64,000 nt of DNA from Pseudomonas shahriarae (GCF_014268455.2 NZ_CP077085.1:2831001-2895000), one strand, 5' to 3'; shown: positions 32,890 through 44,882, counted from the stretch's first letter. Numbers and translations are program-made. The notes: generated from the letters alone by a model not told the origin.

Positions 32890-33717
32890 CTACAGGTCAG
32901 TTTGCGGCTGCGGGCGCTGAGTTGTCTTGGACCGGATTGCGCTCTGATAACGGCCAGGGGTAATACCATACGCCGCACGGAAGTGCCGGTTGAGGTGGCT
33001 CTGGTCGGCAAAGCCCACTTCATGGGCGACTTCAGCGGCGCTCAGGCCGCTGCGCAGCAGGCCTTTTGCTCGGCGGGTACGCAACTGCATGGCCCACTGC
33101 CGGGGGCTCAGGCCGGTTTCTTTCTGAAAGGTGCGCAGGACGTGGAATTTCGACAGGCCCAACTCGTCGCCCAGGGTATCCAGCGCCACGCCTTGATGTA
33201 ACTGCGCAGCGAGTAGTTCCTGAGCCTGGGCCACCATCCCCGACCCGGCGCTGGCGCTACTGGGCAGGCGCACACCACTGAGCCTGACCACTTCGCCCAG
33301 CAGCAACACCAGGGCGTCTTCACTCAGCCCGCAAACCAGTGGGTCGGCGCTTAATGCGCCCTTGGCGGCCTGGGCCAGTTGCGCCGCCAGTTCCGGGGCA
33401 AAGCACAGCGCACGATCGAACTCCAGGTGCGCCAGCCCAAGGTCGGTGGCCAGGCGATCGGCCCCGGCGTACAGGCTGACAAAGTGCCAGGGTGCCCCCT
33501 CGGCCGCGCCGCCGCCCTGGATCTGGCCGGGGTTGTACAGGGTGATACTGCCCGGCCCGGCCTCGAAGGTGCGCCGGTCCAGCCACACCTGCTCGGCGCC
33601 GACCAGGTTGACGCCAATCACGCACTCGTCGTGGCTATGCCGGGCAAAGGTCAGGCCGGTGCAGGTGGTGCTGCTGATTTCGTAAGGGCCCAGCCAGGCG
33701 TGGTGCAGGGAACTCAT
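32890..33717 (-). CDS. AraC-family transcriptional regulator
   Basis: The protein has 275 residues. An N-terminal cupin-like AraC binding domain (about 10-90, HSHDECVIGVNLVG, GPGSITLYNPGQIQGG) is followed by two helix-turn-helix units at about 170-265 (ALDTLGDELGLSKFHVLRTFQKETGLSPRQWAMQLRTRRAKGLL and AAEVAHEVGFADQSHLNRHFRAAYGITPGRYQ). Members with this architecture often regulate an adjacent LysE exporter, which is the next gene. Effector unknown. Confidence 0.88.
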   Translation of the reverse strand: MSSLHHAWLGPYEISSTTCTGLTFARHSHDECVIGVNLVGAEQVWLDRRTFEAGPGSITLYNPGQIQGGGAAEGAPWHFVSLYAGADRLATDLGLAHLEFDRALCFAPELAAQLAQAAKGALSADPLVCGLSEDALVLLLGEVVRLSGVRLPSSASAGSGMVAQAQELLAAQLHQGVALDTLGDELGLSKFHVLRTFQKETGLSPRQWAMQLRTRRAKGLLRSGLSAAEVAHEVGFADQSHLNRHFRAAYGITPGRYQSAIRSKTTQRPQPQTDL

Positions 33718-33769
33718 GGGGTGGGCTCAGTGGCATCGGGTGCAGCAAAGCATACGCGTTTACCTGCGT

Positions 33770-34456
33770 TCAGATCGACCGTTGATTGACCCGGTCAGAG
33801 AGCGCTTGAGCATCTTCCTTGCGCTCAGAATAGCGCTGCACCAGTTCCGGATGCTCACGCACCAGCAGGGTGAACTTGACCAACTCTTCCATGACATCCA
33901 CCACGCGATCATAGAGGGCTGAAGGTTTCATCCGGTCCTGATCGTCGAACTCCATGAAGGCCTTGGGCACAGATGACTGGTTGGGGATGGTCAGCATACG
34001 CATCCAGCGCCCCAGGACGCGCAGTTGGTTGACAGTGTTGAAAGACTGCGAGCCGCCGCAGACTTGCATCACCGCCAGGGTCTTGCCCTGGGTTGGGCGG
34101 ATGGCACCCAGTGCCAGGGGTACCCAGTCGATTTGCGCCTTGAACACTGCTGACATCGAGCCGTGCCGTTCCGGTGAGCACCACACCTGGCCTTCGGACC
34201 ATTGCATCAAGGCCAGTAGTTCCTGGACCTTGGGGTGATCGTTCGGAGCATCGTCCGGCATTGGCAGGCCGGCGGGGTTGAAGATCCGTGTCTCGGCGCC
34301 TAGATGCTGAAGCACGCGCGCCGCTTCTTCCACCAGGAGTCGGCTGAAAGAGCGCGTACGGTTGGAACCATAGAGCAGGAGAATCCGTGGCCGTTGTGCG
34401 GTGTCAGCGTGGAGTGGGGTGCTCAATGTGAGGTCGAGGTTGGGTAGGGTGGTCAT
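33770..34456 (-). CDS. arsH: ArsH, NADPH-dependent FMN reductase of arsenic resistance
   Basis: The protein has 228 residues. The flavodoxin-like FMN loop is [25 protein letters not shown] near residue 25, and [23 protein letters not shown] is the characteristic ArsH block. ArsH oxidises trivalent organoarsenicals or acts as a quinone/azo reductase depending on the organism. It is the last gene of the arsRBCH operon, 12 bases after arsC. The C-terminal RNSYERKED-like helix is complete. Confidence 0.93.
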   Translation of the reverse strand: MTTLPNLDLTLSTPLHADTAQRPRILLLYGSNRTRSFSRLLVEEAARVLQHLGAETRIFNPAGLPMPDDAPNDHPKVQELLALMQWSEGQVWCSPERHGSMSAVFKAQIDWVPLALGAIRPTQGKTLAVMQVCGGSQSFNTVNQLRVLGRWMRMLTIPNQSSVPKAFMEFDDQDRMKPSALYDRVVDVMEELVKFTLLVREHPELVQRYSERKEDAQALSDRVNQRSI

Positions 34457-34468
34457 GACATTCTCCGC

Positions 34469-34939
34469 TTATAACAAGCCAATACGATCCAGCTCAGCCT
34501 TGATCTGTGCCGCATCGAGGCGGTTGAACGGGAGGTCGAACAGCGCCCGGCAGCGGGTTTCGATGATCTGCAGGGTGGCCTGGAAGGCGGCGTCAATCTG
34601 CGCCTCGTCGCCGTGTAGGTCCGACGGATCCTCAAGCCCCCAATGCGCCTTGATTGCCGGGCCAAAGTACACCGGGCAGGCTTCCTGGGCGGCTTTGTCG
34701 CACACGCTGATCACAATGTCGGGTGGGCTGTCTGCAAAGGCCTCGTTGCCCTTGCTGTACAAACCGTCGGTGCTGATGCCCGCGGCCTGCAATGTACTCA
34801 GGCTGCGTGGCAGGACCTGGCCCTTGGGAAAGCTCCCGGCGCTGATGGCATGGAACCCTGGCGGGGCCAGGTGGTTGAACAGGGCTTCGCTGAGGATACT
34901 GCGGCAGCTGTTGGCGGTGCAGATGAACAGGACTTTCAT
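34469..34939 (-). CDS. arsC: ArsC arsenate reductase, low-molecular-weight-phosphatase (thioredoxin-coupled) type
   Basis: The protein has 156 residues. The P-loop CX5R reads CTANSCR (Cys7 to Arg13), and the redox pair is Cys80 and Cys88 (SVCDKAAQEAC), as in the S. aureus pI258 type that is recycled by thioredoxin. It reduces arsenate to arsenite for export by ArsB. Twelve bases separate it from arsB and from arsH. Confidence 0.93.
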   Translation of the reverse strand: MKVLFICTANSCRSILSEALFNHLAPPGFHAISAGSFPKGQVLPRSLSTLQAAGISTDGLYSKGNEAFADSPPDIVISVCDKAAQEACPVYFGPAIKAHWGLEDPSDLHGDEAQIDAAFQATLQIIETRCRALFDLPFNRLDAAQIKAELDRIGLL

Positions 34940-34951
34940 GACAATTCTCCG

Positions 34952-36235
<1,284 letters not shown>

Positions 36236-36253
36236 AAAAGTGTTCTCCAGGGG

Positions 36254-36610
36254 TCAGCAGCAGGTGCTGGCGCGTTGCGGTCGGTCACCCATTGCCGCCA
36301 GGCGCTGTGCGTCGCTTTGCAGCCAGGCTTGATTGGCTTGCAAGGTGGTCTCCAGCACCGTGCTCACCCATTGCGGCAACTGGGGGTTGAGGCGGTAGTA
36401 AATCCACTGGCCCTGGCGACGGTCTACCAGCAGTGCGCAACTGCGCAGTTGGGCCAGGTGACGGGAAATTTTTGGCTGGCTGTCATCCAGGGCATGGATC
36501 AGCTCGCAGACGCACAGCTCGCCTTCGCGCAGGATCAACAAGATCAGCCTGATGCGTGTCGCATCGGCCAGGCATTTAAAAACGTCTGGGGGGGAGAACG
36601 GATCGCTCAT
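36254..36610 (-). CDS. arsR: ArsR metalloregulator of the ars operon
   Basis: The protein has 118 residues from the ATG at 36610. The winged helix contains CLADATRIRLILLILREGELCVCELIHALDDSQPKISRHLAQLR. Cys33 and Cys35 in ELCVCEL are the classical As(III)-binding pair. The tail ends in STCC, two extra vicinal cysteines. It represses the operon and is released by arsenite. First gene of arsRBCH. Confidence 0.93.
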   Translation of the reverse strand: MSDPFSPPDVFKCLADATRIRLILLILREGELCVCELIHALDDSQPKISRHLAQLRSCALLVDRRQGQWIYYRLNPQLPQWVSTVLETTLQANQAWLQSDAQRLAAMGDRPQRASTCC

Positions 36611-36660
36611 GATCGGCGCCACTAAACATATGATTATGCGAATATACGGATATCCATATG
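36611..36660 (-). promoter_or_regulatory. Promoter/operator region of the ars operon
   Basis: The 50 bases before arsR are A/T-rich and contain two CATATG hexamers (36627-36632 and 36655-36660) around an imperfect dyad centred on CGAATATACG. ArsR repressors bind such dyads overlapping the promoter, so this is the likely self-regulation site. Confidence 0.45.
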
Positions 36661-36730
36661 TAGTGGCAACGAATATCCCGTTGATCCAGGTCAAGGGTCT
36701 GGGGATTGCCGGTAAGTGACTGAAATTAAA

Positions 36731-37000
36731 ATGAAACACAACTGTCCTAAAGTGCCCGCCATTGATGAAAAAGGAAGTAAACGTGTGACCCGTGCCACTC
36801 GCAACCTGCGCAAGACCCTCGATTCCGTCGCGGACAACAACGAAACCGCGGCCTTCGATTTGATGCGCGCTGTCGAAAAACTCAGCGATGAAGTGCTGCG
36901 CCAGCGCCTGCTCAACACCATCCACCGGCTCAACCAGGATGCCCACGAACTGCGTGAGGCCAGGGATGCGGTGGAGCGGGTGTCGGTCAAGCTGGCCTGA
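36731..37000 (+). CDS. Conserved small hypothetical protein, 89 residues
   Basis: The product (MKHNCPKVPAIDEKGSKRVT...) is predicted largely alpha-helical with many charged residues (LMRAVEKLSDEVLRQRLLNTIHRLNQDAHELREARDAVERV), a coiled-coil-like pattern. A GTG at 36716 in the same frame is an alternative start. No clear ribosome site was seen for either. No family recognised. It stands alone between the ars operon and azlCD. Confidence 0.6.
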   Translation: MKHNCPKVPAIDEKGSKRVTRATRNLRKTLDSVADNNETAAFDLMRAVEKLSDEVLRQRLLNTIHRLNQDAHELREARDAVERVSVKLA

Positions 37001-37091
37001 ATCGGCGGCTTAGCCGCGCGCAAGATCATTCAAGACAATCGCTGCGCTGGCAGGCATGCTTACGGGCTGTTTGCCGATGAGCCTGTTGTCC

Positions 37092-37787
37092 ATGCCTACT
37101 GCCTTACCGCATTACGCTTTCGCCCGTGGCGCGATTGCGGTTATTCCCCTGTCGCTGGCCTGTGCCCCATGGGGCCTGTTGGCCGGTTCCCTGGCGATTG
37201 ACGCCCAGTTCACCCCGCTGGAAAGCCAGGGTCTGTCGGCCATTGTGTTTGCCGGTGCGGCGCAGTTGGTGGCGATTGGCATGGTCAAGAGCGGCGCGAG
37301 CCTGATCGCCATTTTGCTCACCACCTTGCTGCTGACCTCTCAGCATCTGCTGTATGGCATGCATATGCGCAGCACCCTGTCGCCTTTGCCGGCGCGGTGG
37401 CGCATGAGCCTGGGCTTTTTGCTGACCGACGAGTTCTTTGCCCTGGTCAGCCAATACGACCGCCAGACCTTCAACCGCTGGTATGCCCTGGGCGTGGGCC
37501 TGACGTTCTACGTGGCCTGGAACCTGTTCACCCTGGCCGGCATCGTGCTCGGCAAGAGCATCCCCAACCTCGATCAACTGGGCCTGGAGTTCTCCATCGC
37601 CGCGACCTTTATCGCCTTGATCACCCCGGTGGTGCGTGATGTGCCGACGGTGGTGTGTGTGGCGGTGGCCCTGCTGTTTTCGGTGCTGCTCAGCTACTGG
37701 CACTGGGAGTCGGCGGTGGTGGTCTCGGGGTTGTTGGGCATGAGTGCAGGCTATGCCTGCAAGCGCTTGGGAGTGGGGCAGCGATGA
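37092..37787 (+). CDS. azlC: AzlC-family permease subunit (branched-chain amino acid exporter)
   Basis: The protein has 231 residues from the ATG at 37092; upstream in-frame ATGs at 37056 and 37077 are alternatives. About five to six hydrophobic helices, with PLSLACAPWGLLAGSLAIDAQF, SGLSAIVFAGAAQLVAIGM-like text (LSAIVFAGAAQLVAIGMVKSG), SQHLLYGMHMRS and LGKSIPNLDQLGLEFSIAATFIALI, match AzlC. It forms an exporter with AzlD, whose ATG overlaps the stop codon (ATGA). Confidence 0.85.
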   Translation: MPTALPHYAFARGAIAVIPLSLACAPWGLLAGSLAIDAQFTPLESQGLSAIVFAGAAQLVAIGMVKSGASLIAILLTTLLLTSQHLLYGMHMRSTLSPLPARWRMSLGFLLTDEFFALVSQYDRQTFNRWYALGVGLTFYVAWNLFTLAGIVLGKSIPNLDQLGLEFSIAATFIALITPVVRDVPTVVCVAVALLFSVLLSYWHWESAVVVSGLLGMSAGYACKRLGVGQR

Positions 37788-38095
37788 TTTTTGTGATGAT
37801 TATCGGCATGGGCCTGGCGGTGTTTTTCAACCGTTATCTGTTTCTTGAGCCGCGCTTGCCGGTTCGCCTGAATCGCGGCGCCCGGGAGTTTCTCGGTTTT
37901 GCGGTGCCCGGCATGTTGACGGCAATCTGCGGGCCGATCATTTTCCTGGCCGAGCACAAGCTCAACCTGAGCCCCACCAACCCCTACCTGCTGGCCGGTA
38001 TCTGCGCGGTGGCCTTGATGTTCTGGACGCGCAGCGTCTTGACCACGGTGCTGTCGAGCATGGCGCTGTTCTATCTGTTTCGCTGGTTGTTGTAG
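37784..38095 (+). CDS. azlD: AzlD-family small permease subunit
   Basis: The protein has 103 residues with three to four hydrophobic helices (MIIGMGLAVFFNRYLFL, EFLGFAVPGMLTAICGPIIF, NPYLLAGICAVALMFWTRS). This is the small partner of AzlC, normally 100-115 residues. The four-base overlap with azlC indicates coupled translation. Confidence 0.85.
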   Translation: MIFVMIIGMGLAVFFNRYLFLEPRLPVRLNRGAREFLGFAVPGMLTAICGPIIFLAEHKLNLSPTNPYLLAGICAVALMFWTRSVLTTVLSSMALFYLFRWLL

Positions 38096-38134
38096 GCAGT
38101 GGTACAGTCGCGTTTTTTTCAAGGAAGCGATGGC

Positions 38135-38488
38135 ATGCGGAAGGTGGTGATAGGTGCGTTGGTCCTGGCGGCGCTGGCCGGTTGCGCAGGTTCGAAGATG
38201 AAAGACGCACGCGCAGGCGCGCCCTATAAAACCCTGGCCTCTGACAAGGCCGCGCTGGTCGTTGCCCAGTGCATCCAGTTCGGTTGGCAGGACGAAGCGG
38301 TGTTCGGCGTCGACGCCGGAGGCTTTATGGAGCCGGCGCAAGGCGGTGGTCATACGGTCTACACCACGGGCGGTGACTACTTTGTCGATGTGCGCAGTGC
38401 CGGCGCCAGCACCACCGTCAGTTACTACGCAGCCGAAGATAATTTCGCTGCCAAGCGTCGCCTGGCGGCCTTGGCGACCTGTCTGTAG
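38135..38488 (+). CDS. Small predicted lipoprotein
   Basis: The protein has 117 residues. The signal peptide MRKVVIGALVLAALAGC ends in a lipobox LAGC, so Cys17 should carry the lipid. The mature domain has two more cysteines (AQCIQFGW and the final ATCL) that could pair, and a beta-rich pattern (VYTTGGDYFVDVRSAGASTTVSYYAAED). AAGGAAG lies 8-14 bases before the ATG. Function unknown. Confidence 0.7.
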   Translation: MRKVVIGALVLAALAGCAGSKMKDARAGAPYKTLASDKAALVVAQCIQFGWQDEAVFGVDAGGFMEPAQGGGHTVYTTGGDYFVDVRSAGASTTVSYYAAEDNFAAKRRLAALATCL

Positions 38489-38517
38489 TTTGTTTCCTTA
38501 GATTTCTTCAGAAATGC

Positions 38518-38540
38518 CCGGCGGACACACCGCCGGCTTT
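38518..38540 (+). terminator. Likely terminator hairpin after the lipoprotein gene
   Basis: CCGGCGG and CCGCCGG form a 7-base-pair stem with loop ACACA, followed by CTTTGCC. The T run is weak, so it is a moderate candidate. It lies 30 bases after the lipoprotein stop codon and before the convergent DUF1275 gene. Confidence 0.5.
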
Positions 38541-38624
38541 GCCTTAATATTCTCGCGCTCGCCCAACATCATGGCTCTTTACCAGTACATGGACGTCGAG
38601 GCCTTGTGTTGGGCGGGCACCTTT

Positions 38625-39329
38625 TCAGCGTGGCATATAACCCAAGTGCCAACGCCGTGGGATCTTCAGCGACAGCAGACCCAGTAGCGCCGACAGCAGG
38701 CCGCTGACCAGCAGGGCGCGAATGCCCATCTGATGCTCCAGCAAAGCGCCGATCACCGCGCCGACAAACATCCCGGCCCAGGGAATCAACTGTACGCGCC
38801 AGCCATCGCGACGCTCCCCCAGCATCCAGCGCCCCAGCCCCCGACCGAACCGCGACAACGCGCCGGTCACGTAAGTCAGCCCCACGGGCAGGCCATTGAC
38901 CTGTTCCACCGCCGCATTGAGCATGCCCATGGCAATGATCGCGGCCAGCACGGCAGGCAATTGTTCGGCCAGCGGCCACGCTGCTGCCCCGCACAATAGC
39001 GTGGCAATACATAGCAACAGCGGCAACGCGTGGCGCTTGCTGATCCGACTGATGATCACACCCAGGGCGTTCCCCAGAATAAACGTCGCCACCAGCAGCG
39101 TCAGACGTCCGGTCAGCCCCAGGTCGCCTTCACTGATCGCCACCGCCAGCCGCGTGGTGTTGCCGCTCATGAACGAGACAAAATCGCCACTGGCCATAAA
39201 GCCAATGGCGTCAGTCATGCCGGCCAGTACCGAGAGGCTGGCTACCAGCGTCAGGCCAATGCGCCCGCGCCATTTGTGCTGATGCTGCAGGACGGTATTG
39301 ACCAAGGGTTTCGGGGAGGAGGGCAGCAC
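38625..39329 (-). CDS. DUF1275 (YoaK-like) membrane protein
   Basis: The protein has 234 residues with about six transmembrane helices. The family block AGMTDAIGFMASGDFVSFMSGNTTRLAVAISEG near residue 37 (conserved D-A-I-G-F and S-G-N-T) identifies DUF1275. Function not established; some relatives are thought to be transporters. No partner gene is evident. Confidence 0.83.
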   Translation of the reverse strand: MLPSSPKPLVNTVLQHQHKWRGRIGLTLVASLSVLAGMTDAIGFMASGDFVSFMSGNTTRLAVAISEGDLGLTGRLTLLVATFILGNALGVIISRISKRHALPLLLCIATLLCGAAAWPLAEQLPAVLAAIIAMGMLNAAVEQVNGLPVGLTYVTGALSRFGRGLGRWMLGERRDGWRVQLIPWAGMFVGAVIGALLEHQMGIRALLVSGLLSALLGLLSLKIPRRWHLGYMPR

Positions 39330-39408
39330 GGCGGGAGGTTCCTCAATGAGATTATCCGGCCACTACCGTAGGACGCTTTCCTCTGAACTGCAATGACTTG
39401 GAACATCT

Positions 39409-41043
39409 TCAGTTCACCTCCAAGCGCCAGCCCATGGCGTCCCAGGTCAGGACGTGAGTCGGCTTGAGTGCCTGCAGAAATGCCGCGTCATGGGAGACCG
39501 CAATCAGCGCGCCGCTAAACCCTTGCAAAGCCTGTTCGAAGGCCATTACCGACTCCAGGTCCAAATGGTTGGTGGGCTCGTCCAGCAGCAGCAATTGCGC
39601 CGGGGTCTTGCGCCATAAGGCAATCGCCATGGCGGCCTTCAACCGCTCGCCGCCACTGAGCTGGCCGATGGGTTGGGTTACGCGCAATGCGTCCAGTTGC
39701 AACAGGGCCAGGCGGGTGCGCAGCTCGGCTTCGGCCAGGGGCGTGCCCATCAGTTTGAGTTGTTCGACGATCGACTGCCGGTCATCGAGCAGCGTCAACT
39801 GTTGATCGAGATAGGCACAGGGTACGTGCACCGTGCAGGCGCCGCTGACCGGTTGCCATTGTCCGGCCAGCAGCTTGAGCAGGGTGGACTTGCCGCAACC
39901 ATTGGGCCCGTGGACTGCGACCCGTATCGGCCCACACAGGCTTGCGTTGATAAAGGTGCTCGGCGCGTGGGGAGCGAGCCAGGGCAGTTGGCAGTCGGTC
40001 AGGGTTAGCACTTGGCGGCCAGCAGGCAGGAGGGTGCCGGGCAAGGCGAGGAAGGTCGGTGTTTCGTCCACCACCCGTTCATGGGCCGAGCGCACGCGTT
40101 CGTTCAACACCTGTTTGTGTTGCACATGGGCGCTGCGCACGTTGCTGACGATTTCGTTGGCGGCGCCTTTCCAGCGGGATTTGGTGAAGGCATCGACGTT
40201 GGCGGTCTCGGCATGTTTACGGGCGCTCGCGGCGTGGCGCTGGAAGCTGTCGAGGTCTTTTTTCAGGCGCTGGCGCTCGCGGCGCCGATCTAGGCGGGCA
40301 TGTTCCAGGGCGGCCTGGGCGGCGTGCTGCTGGGCATCGCGCTGCGCCCGGTAGTCGTCGTAGTTGCCGCCGTAGAGCCGGGCCCCGAGGGGCGACAGCT
40401 CGATGATTCGCCCCAGGGTGTTGAGCAGGCGCCGGTCATGACTGACCACCACCAGGGCGCCGCGCCAGGCGTTGAGAGTCGCCAGCAGCCAGTCGCGACC
40501 GGCGCTGTCGAGGTGGTTGGTGGGCTCGTCGAGAATCAGCAATTGCGGGGCGCGAAGTAAAGCACCTATCAGCGCGACCCTGGCCAGTTGGCCGCCACTG
40601 AGCTGTTCGGCGGGCTGGTCGGGGCTGATCTCGGCCAGGCCAGCGGCGTCCAGTGCCTGGCGCAGGCGTTCGGCCAGGTCCCAGCGATCATCAATCAGTT
40701 CCAGGTCGTCAGCCTGCGCTTGACCCCGGGCCATGCGTTCAAGGGCGGCCAGGGTTTGTGCGCAACCGCTGGCCTGGGCCACGGTCTGCCCCGGTAACAG
40801 CTCAATGGTCTGTGGGACATAGGCGATACGGGCCGACGATTTGATCACGCCACAGGACGGAACAAGCACGCCGGCCAGCAGGCGCGCCAATACGCTCTTG
40901 CCCATGCCATTACGGCCGACAATTCCGGTAGGGGTGTAATCAATAGACAGGTTGAGGTCTTCCAGCAGAATCTCGCCATTGGCGAACTGAAAACCCACGT
41001 GATGCAAGGAAACAAGTACAGGCAGCCGGTTGACGTCAGTCAT
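39409..41043 (-). CDS. ABC-F family ATPase (duplicated ATPase, translation factor type)
   Basis: The protein has 544 residues from the ATG at 41043 (GGAGGT upstream). Two ABC ATPase domains are joined by a charged linker (RLDRRRERQRLKKDLDSFQRH). Walker A motifs are GRNGMGKS and GPNGCGKS, the signatures LSGGQLARV and LSGGERLKA, and Walker B regions LLILDEPTNHLD and LLLLDEPTNHLD. There is no membrane domain. ABC-F proteins act at the ribosome, often rescuing stalled translation or giving antibiotic protection. Which subclass is uncertain. Confidence 0.88.
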   Translation of the reverse strand: MTDVNRLPVLVSLHHVGFQFANGEILLEDLNLSIDYTPTGIVGRNGMGKSVLARLLAGVLVPSCGVIKSSARIAYVPQTIELLPGQTVAQASGCAQTLAALERMARGQAQADDLELIDDRWDLAERLRQALDAAGLAEISPDQPAEQLSGGQLARVALIGALLRAPQLLILDEPTNHLDSAGRDWLLATLNAWRGALVVVSHDRRLLNTLGRIIELSPLGARLYGGNYDDYRAQRDAQQHAAQAALEHARLDRRRERQRLKKDLDSFQRHAASARKHAETANVDAFTKSRWKGAANEIVSNVRSAHVQHKQVLNERVRSAHERVVDETPTFLALPGTLLPAGRQVLTLTDCQLPWLAPHAPSTFINASLCGPIRVAVHGPNGCGKSTLLKLLAGQWQPVSGACTVHVPCAYLDQQLTLLDDRQSIVEQLKLMGTPLAEAELRTRLALLQLDALRVTQPIGQLSGGERLKAAMAIALWRKTPAQLLLLDEPTNHLDLESVMAFEQALQGFSGALIAVSHDAAFLQALKPTHVLTWDAMGWRLEVN

Positions 41044-41189
41044 CAGCACCTCCAGAACAATGTGGCACAAGCCAACAAGCGCGCCAGGCGGCTCGTTGCG
41101 TTTACATGTTGGAAGGCTTAGTTGTTCACGTCGGCGGTCGTCCTGCGGTCGGAAAGGACCGGTAGCCTAGCGCAGTTGCGTCATTTTTC

Positions 41190-42227
41190 CTACATCGGTG
41201 ATGCCGCCGTCTGCAGTTGCTCAAGAAACATCGCCAGCCCCACCTCTTCGGCTTTCAAGCCCTTGCGCACCCTGGGCCTGGGCAGTTTCGCCAGCCCGCC
41301 CTGGCTGAAGTGCTCCAGCACCGCCGGGTGGATGTAGCACTTGCGGCACACCGCCGGGGTGTTGCCCAGTTGCCGGGCGACGTTCTTGACCATCTCCACC
41401 ACGTGCCTTTTGGCATCCGACTCCGGTTGCCACGCCAGCTCCCGCAACACCGCCAGGGCCAGGGCGCTGCCGGCCCAGGTGCGATAGTCCTTGGCGGTAA
41501 AGTCGGCGCCGGTGAGGCTGTGCAGGTAGGCGTTGACGTCGGTGGAGCTGACGGTACGCCGCTCGCCGTTTTCGTCCAGGTACTGGAACAGGTTCTGCCC
41601 CGGCAACTCCAGGCAGCGCTTGAGCACGGTGGCCAGGCGCCGGTCCTTGATGCTGACCTGATGCTCGACACCGCTCTTGCCACGGAACTGGAACTGGATT
41701 TCGCTGCCCTTGATATCCACGTGACGGGTGCGCAGGGTGGTCAGGCCATAGGAGCGGTTATCGCGGGCGTATTGGCTGTTGCCGACGCGGATCAGCGTGG
41801 CATCGAGCAACAACACCACGGTGGCCAGGACTTTCTCCCGATTGAAGCCCGGTGCGTCGACCTGCGCTTGCAGTTGCTTGCGCAATTTGGGCAGCGCATT
41901 GCCGAACTGCTGCAGGCGCGAATACTTGTCACTGTCGCGCACCTCGCGCCAGCGTGGGTGATAACGGTATTGCTTGCGGCCGCGCGCATCGCGCCCGGTA
42001 GCCTGCAGATGGCCCTTGGGGTCGGCGCAGATCCACACGTCGGTATAGGCCGGCGGGATGGCGAGGGCGTTGATCCGCTGGATTTCGTCGGCGTCGGTCA
42101 GGCGTTGGCCATGGCTGTCGAAATACTGGAACTTGCCCCGCAGTTTACGGCGGCTCAGGCCCGGTTGGCTGTCATCAACGTAGTGCAGGTCACGGGGCAG
42201 GTCGGCAGGCACGGTGGAGTCGGGCAT
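41190..42227 (-). CDS. Type IB DNA topoisomerase
   Basis: The protein has 345 residues, the poxvirus-like bacterial size. Recognisable parts are RRKLRGKFQYFD, PPAYTDVWICADPKGHLQATGRDARGRKQYRYHP (first catalytic Arg block), RVGNSQYARDNRSYGLTTLRTRHV, KDYRTWAGSALALAVL and the catalytic tyrosine region CRKCYIHPAVLEHF. It relaxes both kinds of supercoil without ATP, forming a 3'-phosphotyrosine intermediate. It stands alone; the next gene is modC on the same strand. Confidence 0.93.
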   Translation of the reverse strand: MPDSTVPADLPRDLHYVDDSQPGLSRRKLRGKFQYFDSHGQRLTDADEIQRINALAIPPAYTDVWICADPKGHLQATGRDARGRKQYRYHPRWREVRDSDKYSRLQQFGNALPKLRKQLQAQVDAPGFNREKVLATVVLLLDATLIRVGNSQYARDNRSYGLTTLRTRHVDIKGSEIQFQFRGKSGVEHQVSIKDRRLATVLKRCLELPGQNLFQYLDENGERRTVSSTDVNAYLHSLTGADFTAKDYRTWAGSALALAVLRELAWQPESDAKRHVVEMVKNVARQLGNTPAVCRKCYIHPAVLEHFSQGGLAKLPRPRVRKGLKAEEVGLAMFLEQLQTAASPM

Positions 42228-42293
42228 GGGGCAAAGTCCTTGGCAATAAATCAGGCCGGTATGGCTGATTGACCGCAGCGTTGTGCCGTCCGT

Positions 42294-43379
42294 TCAAGCC
42301 AGTACCGCGACCGCCTTGATCTGTGCCCACAGTGCCTGCCCGGGATGCACGTGCAACTGGTCCCGCGAGTAACGGGTGATCCGCGCCAGCAACGGCGTGC
42401 CCGCAGCATCCAGCCGCACCAGCACATGGGCACTGTTATCGGCAGGGATCTCCTGGATCACGGTCACGGGCAAGCAGTTGAGAATACTGCTGTGCTCCCC
42501 GGGTTGCAGGCTGAGGCTGACATCCCGGGCGCGAACCTTGAACCGCAAGTGTTTGCCCGGCGCCAGCGGTGTATGGGCCACGCGCATTTGCAATGGGCTG
42601 TCGGGCAATTGCAGGGTCAGCAACTGGTAGTGGGCGTCGTGGCTGCTGACCGTGCCGTTGATCACCACGCCGGCATCGTCGCCCAGGGCCAGCGGCAGGT
42701 CGAGCCGCGCCAGGGTTTCGCCAATCGGGCCGCTGGCCAGGGCCTTGCCCTCGCTGAGCAGGACAATGTGATCGGCCAGGCGCGCCACCTCATCCTGGGC
42801 ATGGCTGACGTACAGCACCGGGATTTCCAGTTGGTCGTGCAGGCGCTCCAGATAGGGCAGGATCTCGCCTTTGCGCTGGCTGTCGAGGGCAGCCAGGGGT
42901 TCGTCCATCAGCAGCAATTGCGGGCTGGTGAGCAGGGCACGGGCGATGCCGACGCGCTGGCGCTCACCGCCGGACAAATGCTCGGGATGGCGATCCAGCA
43001 GGTGGCCAATGCCCAGCAGTTGCGTGGCCTGGGCCATGTCCACGCGGCGTTGGGCCTTGGGGATACGCTTGAGGCCGAACTCCAGGTTGGCCAGCACCGA
43101 CAGGTGGGGAAACAGGCTGGCCTCCTGGAATACATAACCGAGGGCACGTTTGTGCGGCGGTACAAACACCCCGTTACGGCTGTCTTGCCAGACCTGCTCG
43201 TTGATTTGCACAAACCCATCACCGGCCCGCTCCAACCCGGCAATGCAGCGCAGGCAGGTGGTCTTGCCCGAGCCGGAGTGCCCGTAGAGTGCGGTGACGC
43301 CCCGCCCCGGCAGCTTCAGGTCCACGTCCAGGGCAAACCCGGAATACTGCAGTTGCAGGCGCACTTCGATCATCGACAT
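42294..43379 (-). CDS. modC: ModC, ATP-binding subunit of the molybdate ABC transporter
   Basis: The protein has 361 residues. The ATPase domain has Walker A GHSGSGKT, signature LSGGERQRV and Walker [13 protein letters not shown]. The C-terminal 100 residues (from about 265) form the Mop/TOBE molybdate-binding domain ([32 protein letters not shown]). The start at 43379 overlaps the modB stop codon (ATGA). Confidence 0.95.
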   Translation of the reverse strand: MSMIEVRLQLQYSGFALDVDLKLPGRGVTALYGHSGSGKTTCLRCIAGLERAGDGFVQINEQVWQDSRNGVFVPPHKRALGYVFQEASLFPHLSVLANLEFGLKRIPKAQRRVDMAQATQLLGIGHLLDRHPEHLSGGERQRVGIARALLTSPQLLLMDEPLAALDSQRKGEILPYLERLHDQLEIPVLYVSHAQDEVARLADHIVLLSEGKALASGPIGETLARLDLPLALGDDAGVVINGTVSSHDAHYQLLTLQLPDSPLQMRVAHTPLAPGKHLRFKVRARDVSLSLQPGEHSSILNCLPVTVIQEIPADNSAHVLVRLDAAGTPLLARITRYSRDQLHVHPGQALWAQIKAVAVLA

Positions 43380-44059
43380 CAGCTCCAGCCCGCTTTGGTT
43401 TTACGGCTGGAGTAGAGCGCCAGCAACACCAGGAAAGAAAACACCACCATGGCCCCGGCCAGCCAGTGGGCTTGGGCGTATTCCATGGCTTCGACGTGAT
43501 CGTAGATCTGCACCGAGACCACCCGGGTCTTGTCGGGAATATTGCCGCCGATCATCAGCACCACGCCAAACTCACCCACGGTATGGGCAAAACCGAGGAT
43601 TGACGCGGTGATAAAACCGGGCCGGGCCAGGGGCAGGATCACCGTGAAAAATGTATCCCAGGGGTTGGCCCGCAAGGTGGCGGCGACTTCCAGGGGGCGA
43701 CTGCCGATGGCCGAGAACGCGTTCTGCAACGGTTGCACCACAAACGGCATGGAATAGATCACCGAGCCAATCACCAGGCCGGCGAAGCTGAAGGTCAGGG
43801 TGCCCAGGCCCAGCCATTGGGTGAACTGCCCGAGGTAGCCATGGGGGCCCATGGTCAGCAGCAGGTAGAAGCCAATCACCGTGGGCGGCAGCACCAGCGG
43901 CAGGGCCACGATCGCGCCGATGGGGCCGCGCCACCAGGAGCGGGTGCGCGATAGCCACAGGGCAATCGGAGTGCCGATGACCAGCAGAATCACGGTGGTC
44001 AGCGACGCCAGTTTCAGGGTCAACCAGATCGCAGAAAAATCGGCACTCGATAGGGGCAT
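43379..44059 (-). CDS. modB: ModB, permease subunit of the molybdate ABC transporter
   Basis: The protein has 226 residues with five to six transmembrane helices. [15 protein letters not shown] and the EAA loop [27 protein letters not shown] are typical. It forms the channel with ModC and receives molybdate from ModA. It follows modA directly (last base of modB ends at the start of the modA stop region) and overlaps modC. Confidence 0.95.
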   Translation of the reverse strand: MPLSSADFSAIWLTLKLASLTTVILLVIGTPIALWLSRTRSWWRGPIGAIVALPLVLPPTVIGFYLLLTMGPHGYLGQFTQWLGLGTLTFSFAGLVIGSVIYSMPFVVQPLQNAFSAIGSRPLEVAATLRANPWDTFFTVILPLARPGFITASILGFAHTVGEFGVVLMIGGNIPDKTRVVSVQIYDHVEAMEYAQAHWLAGAMVVFSFLVLLALYSSRKTKAGWS

Positions 44060-44882
<823 letters not shown>
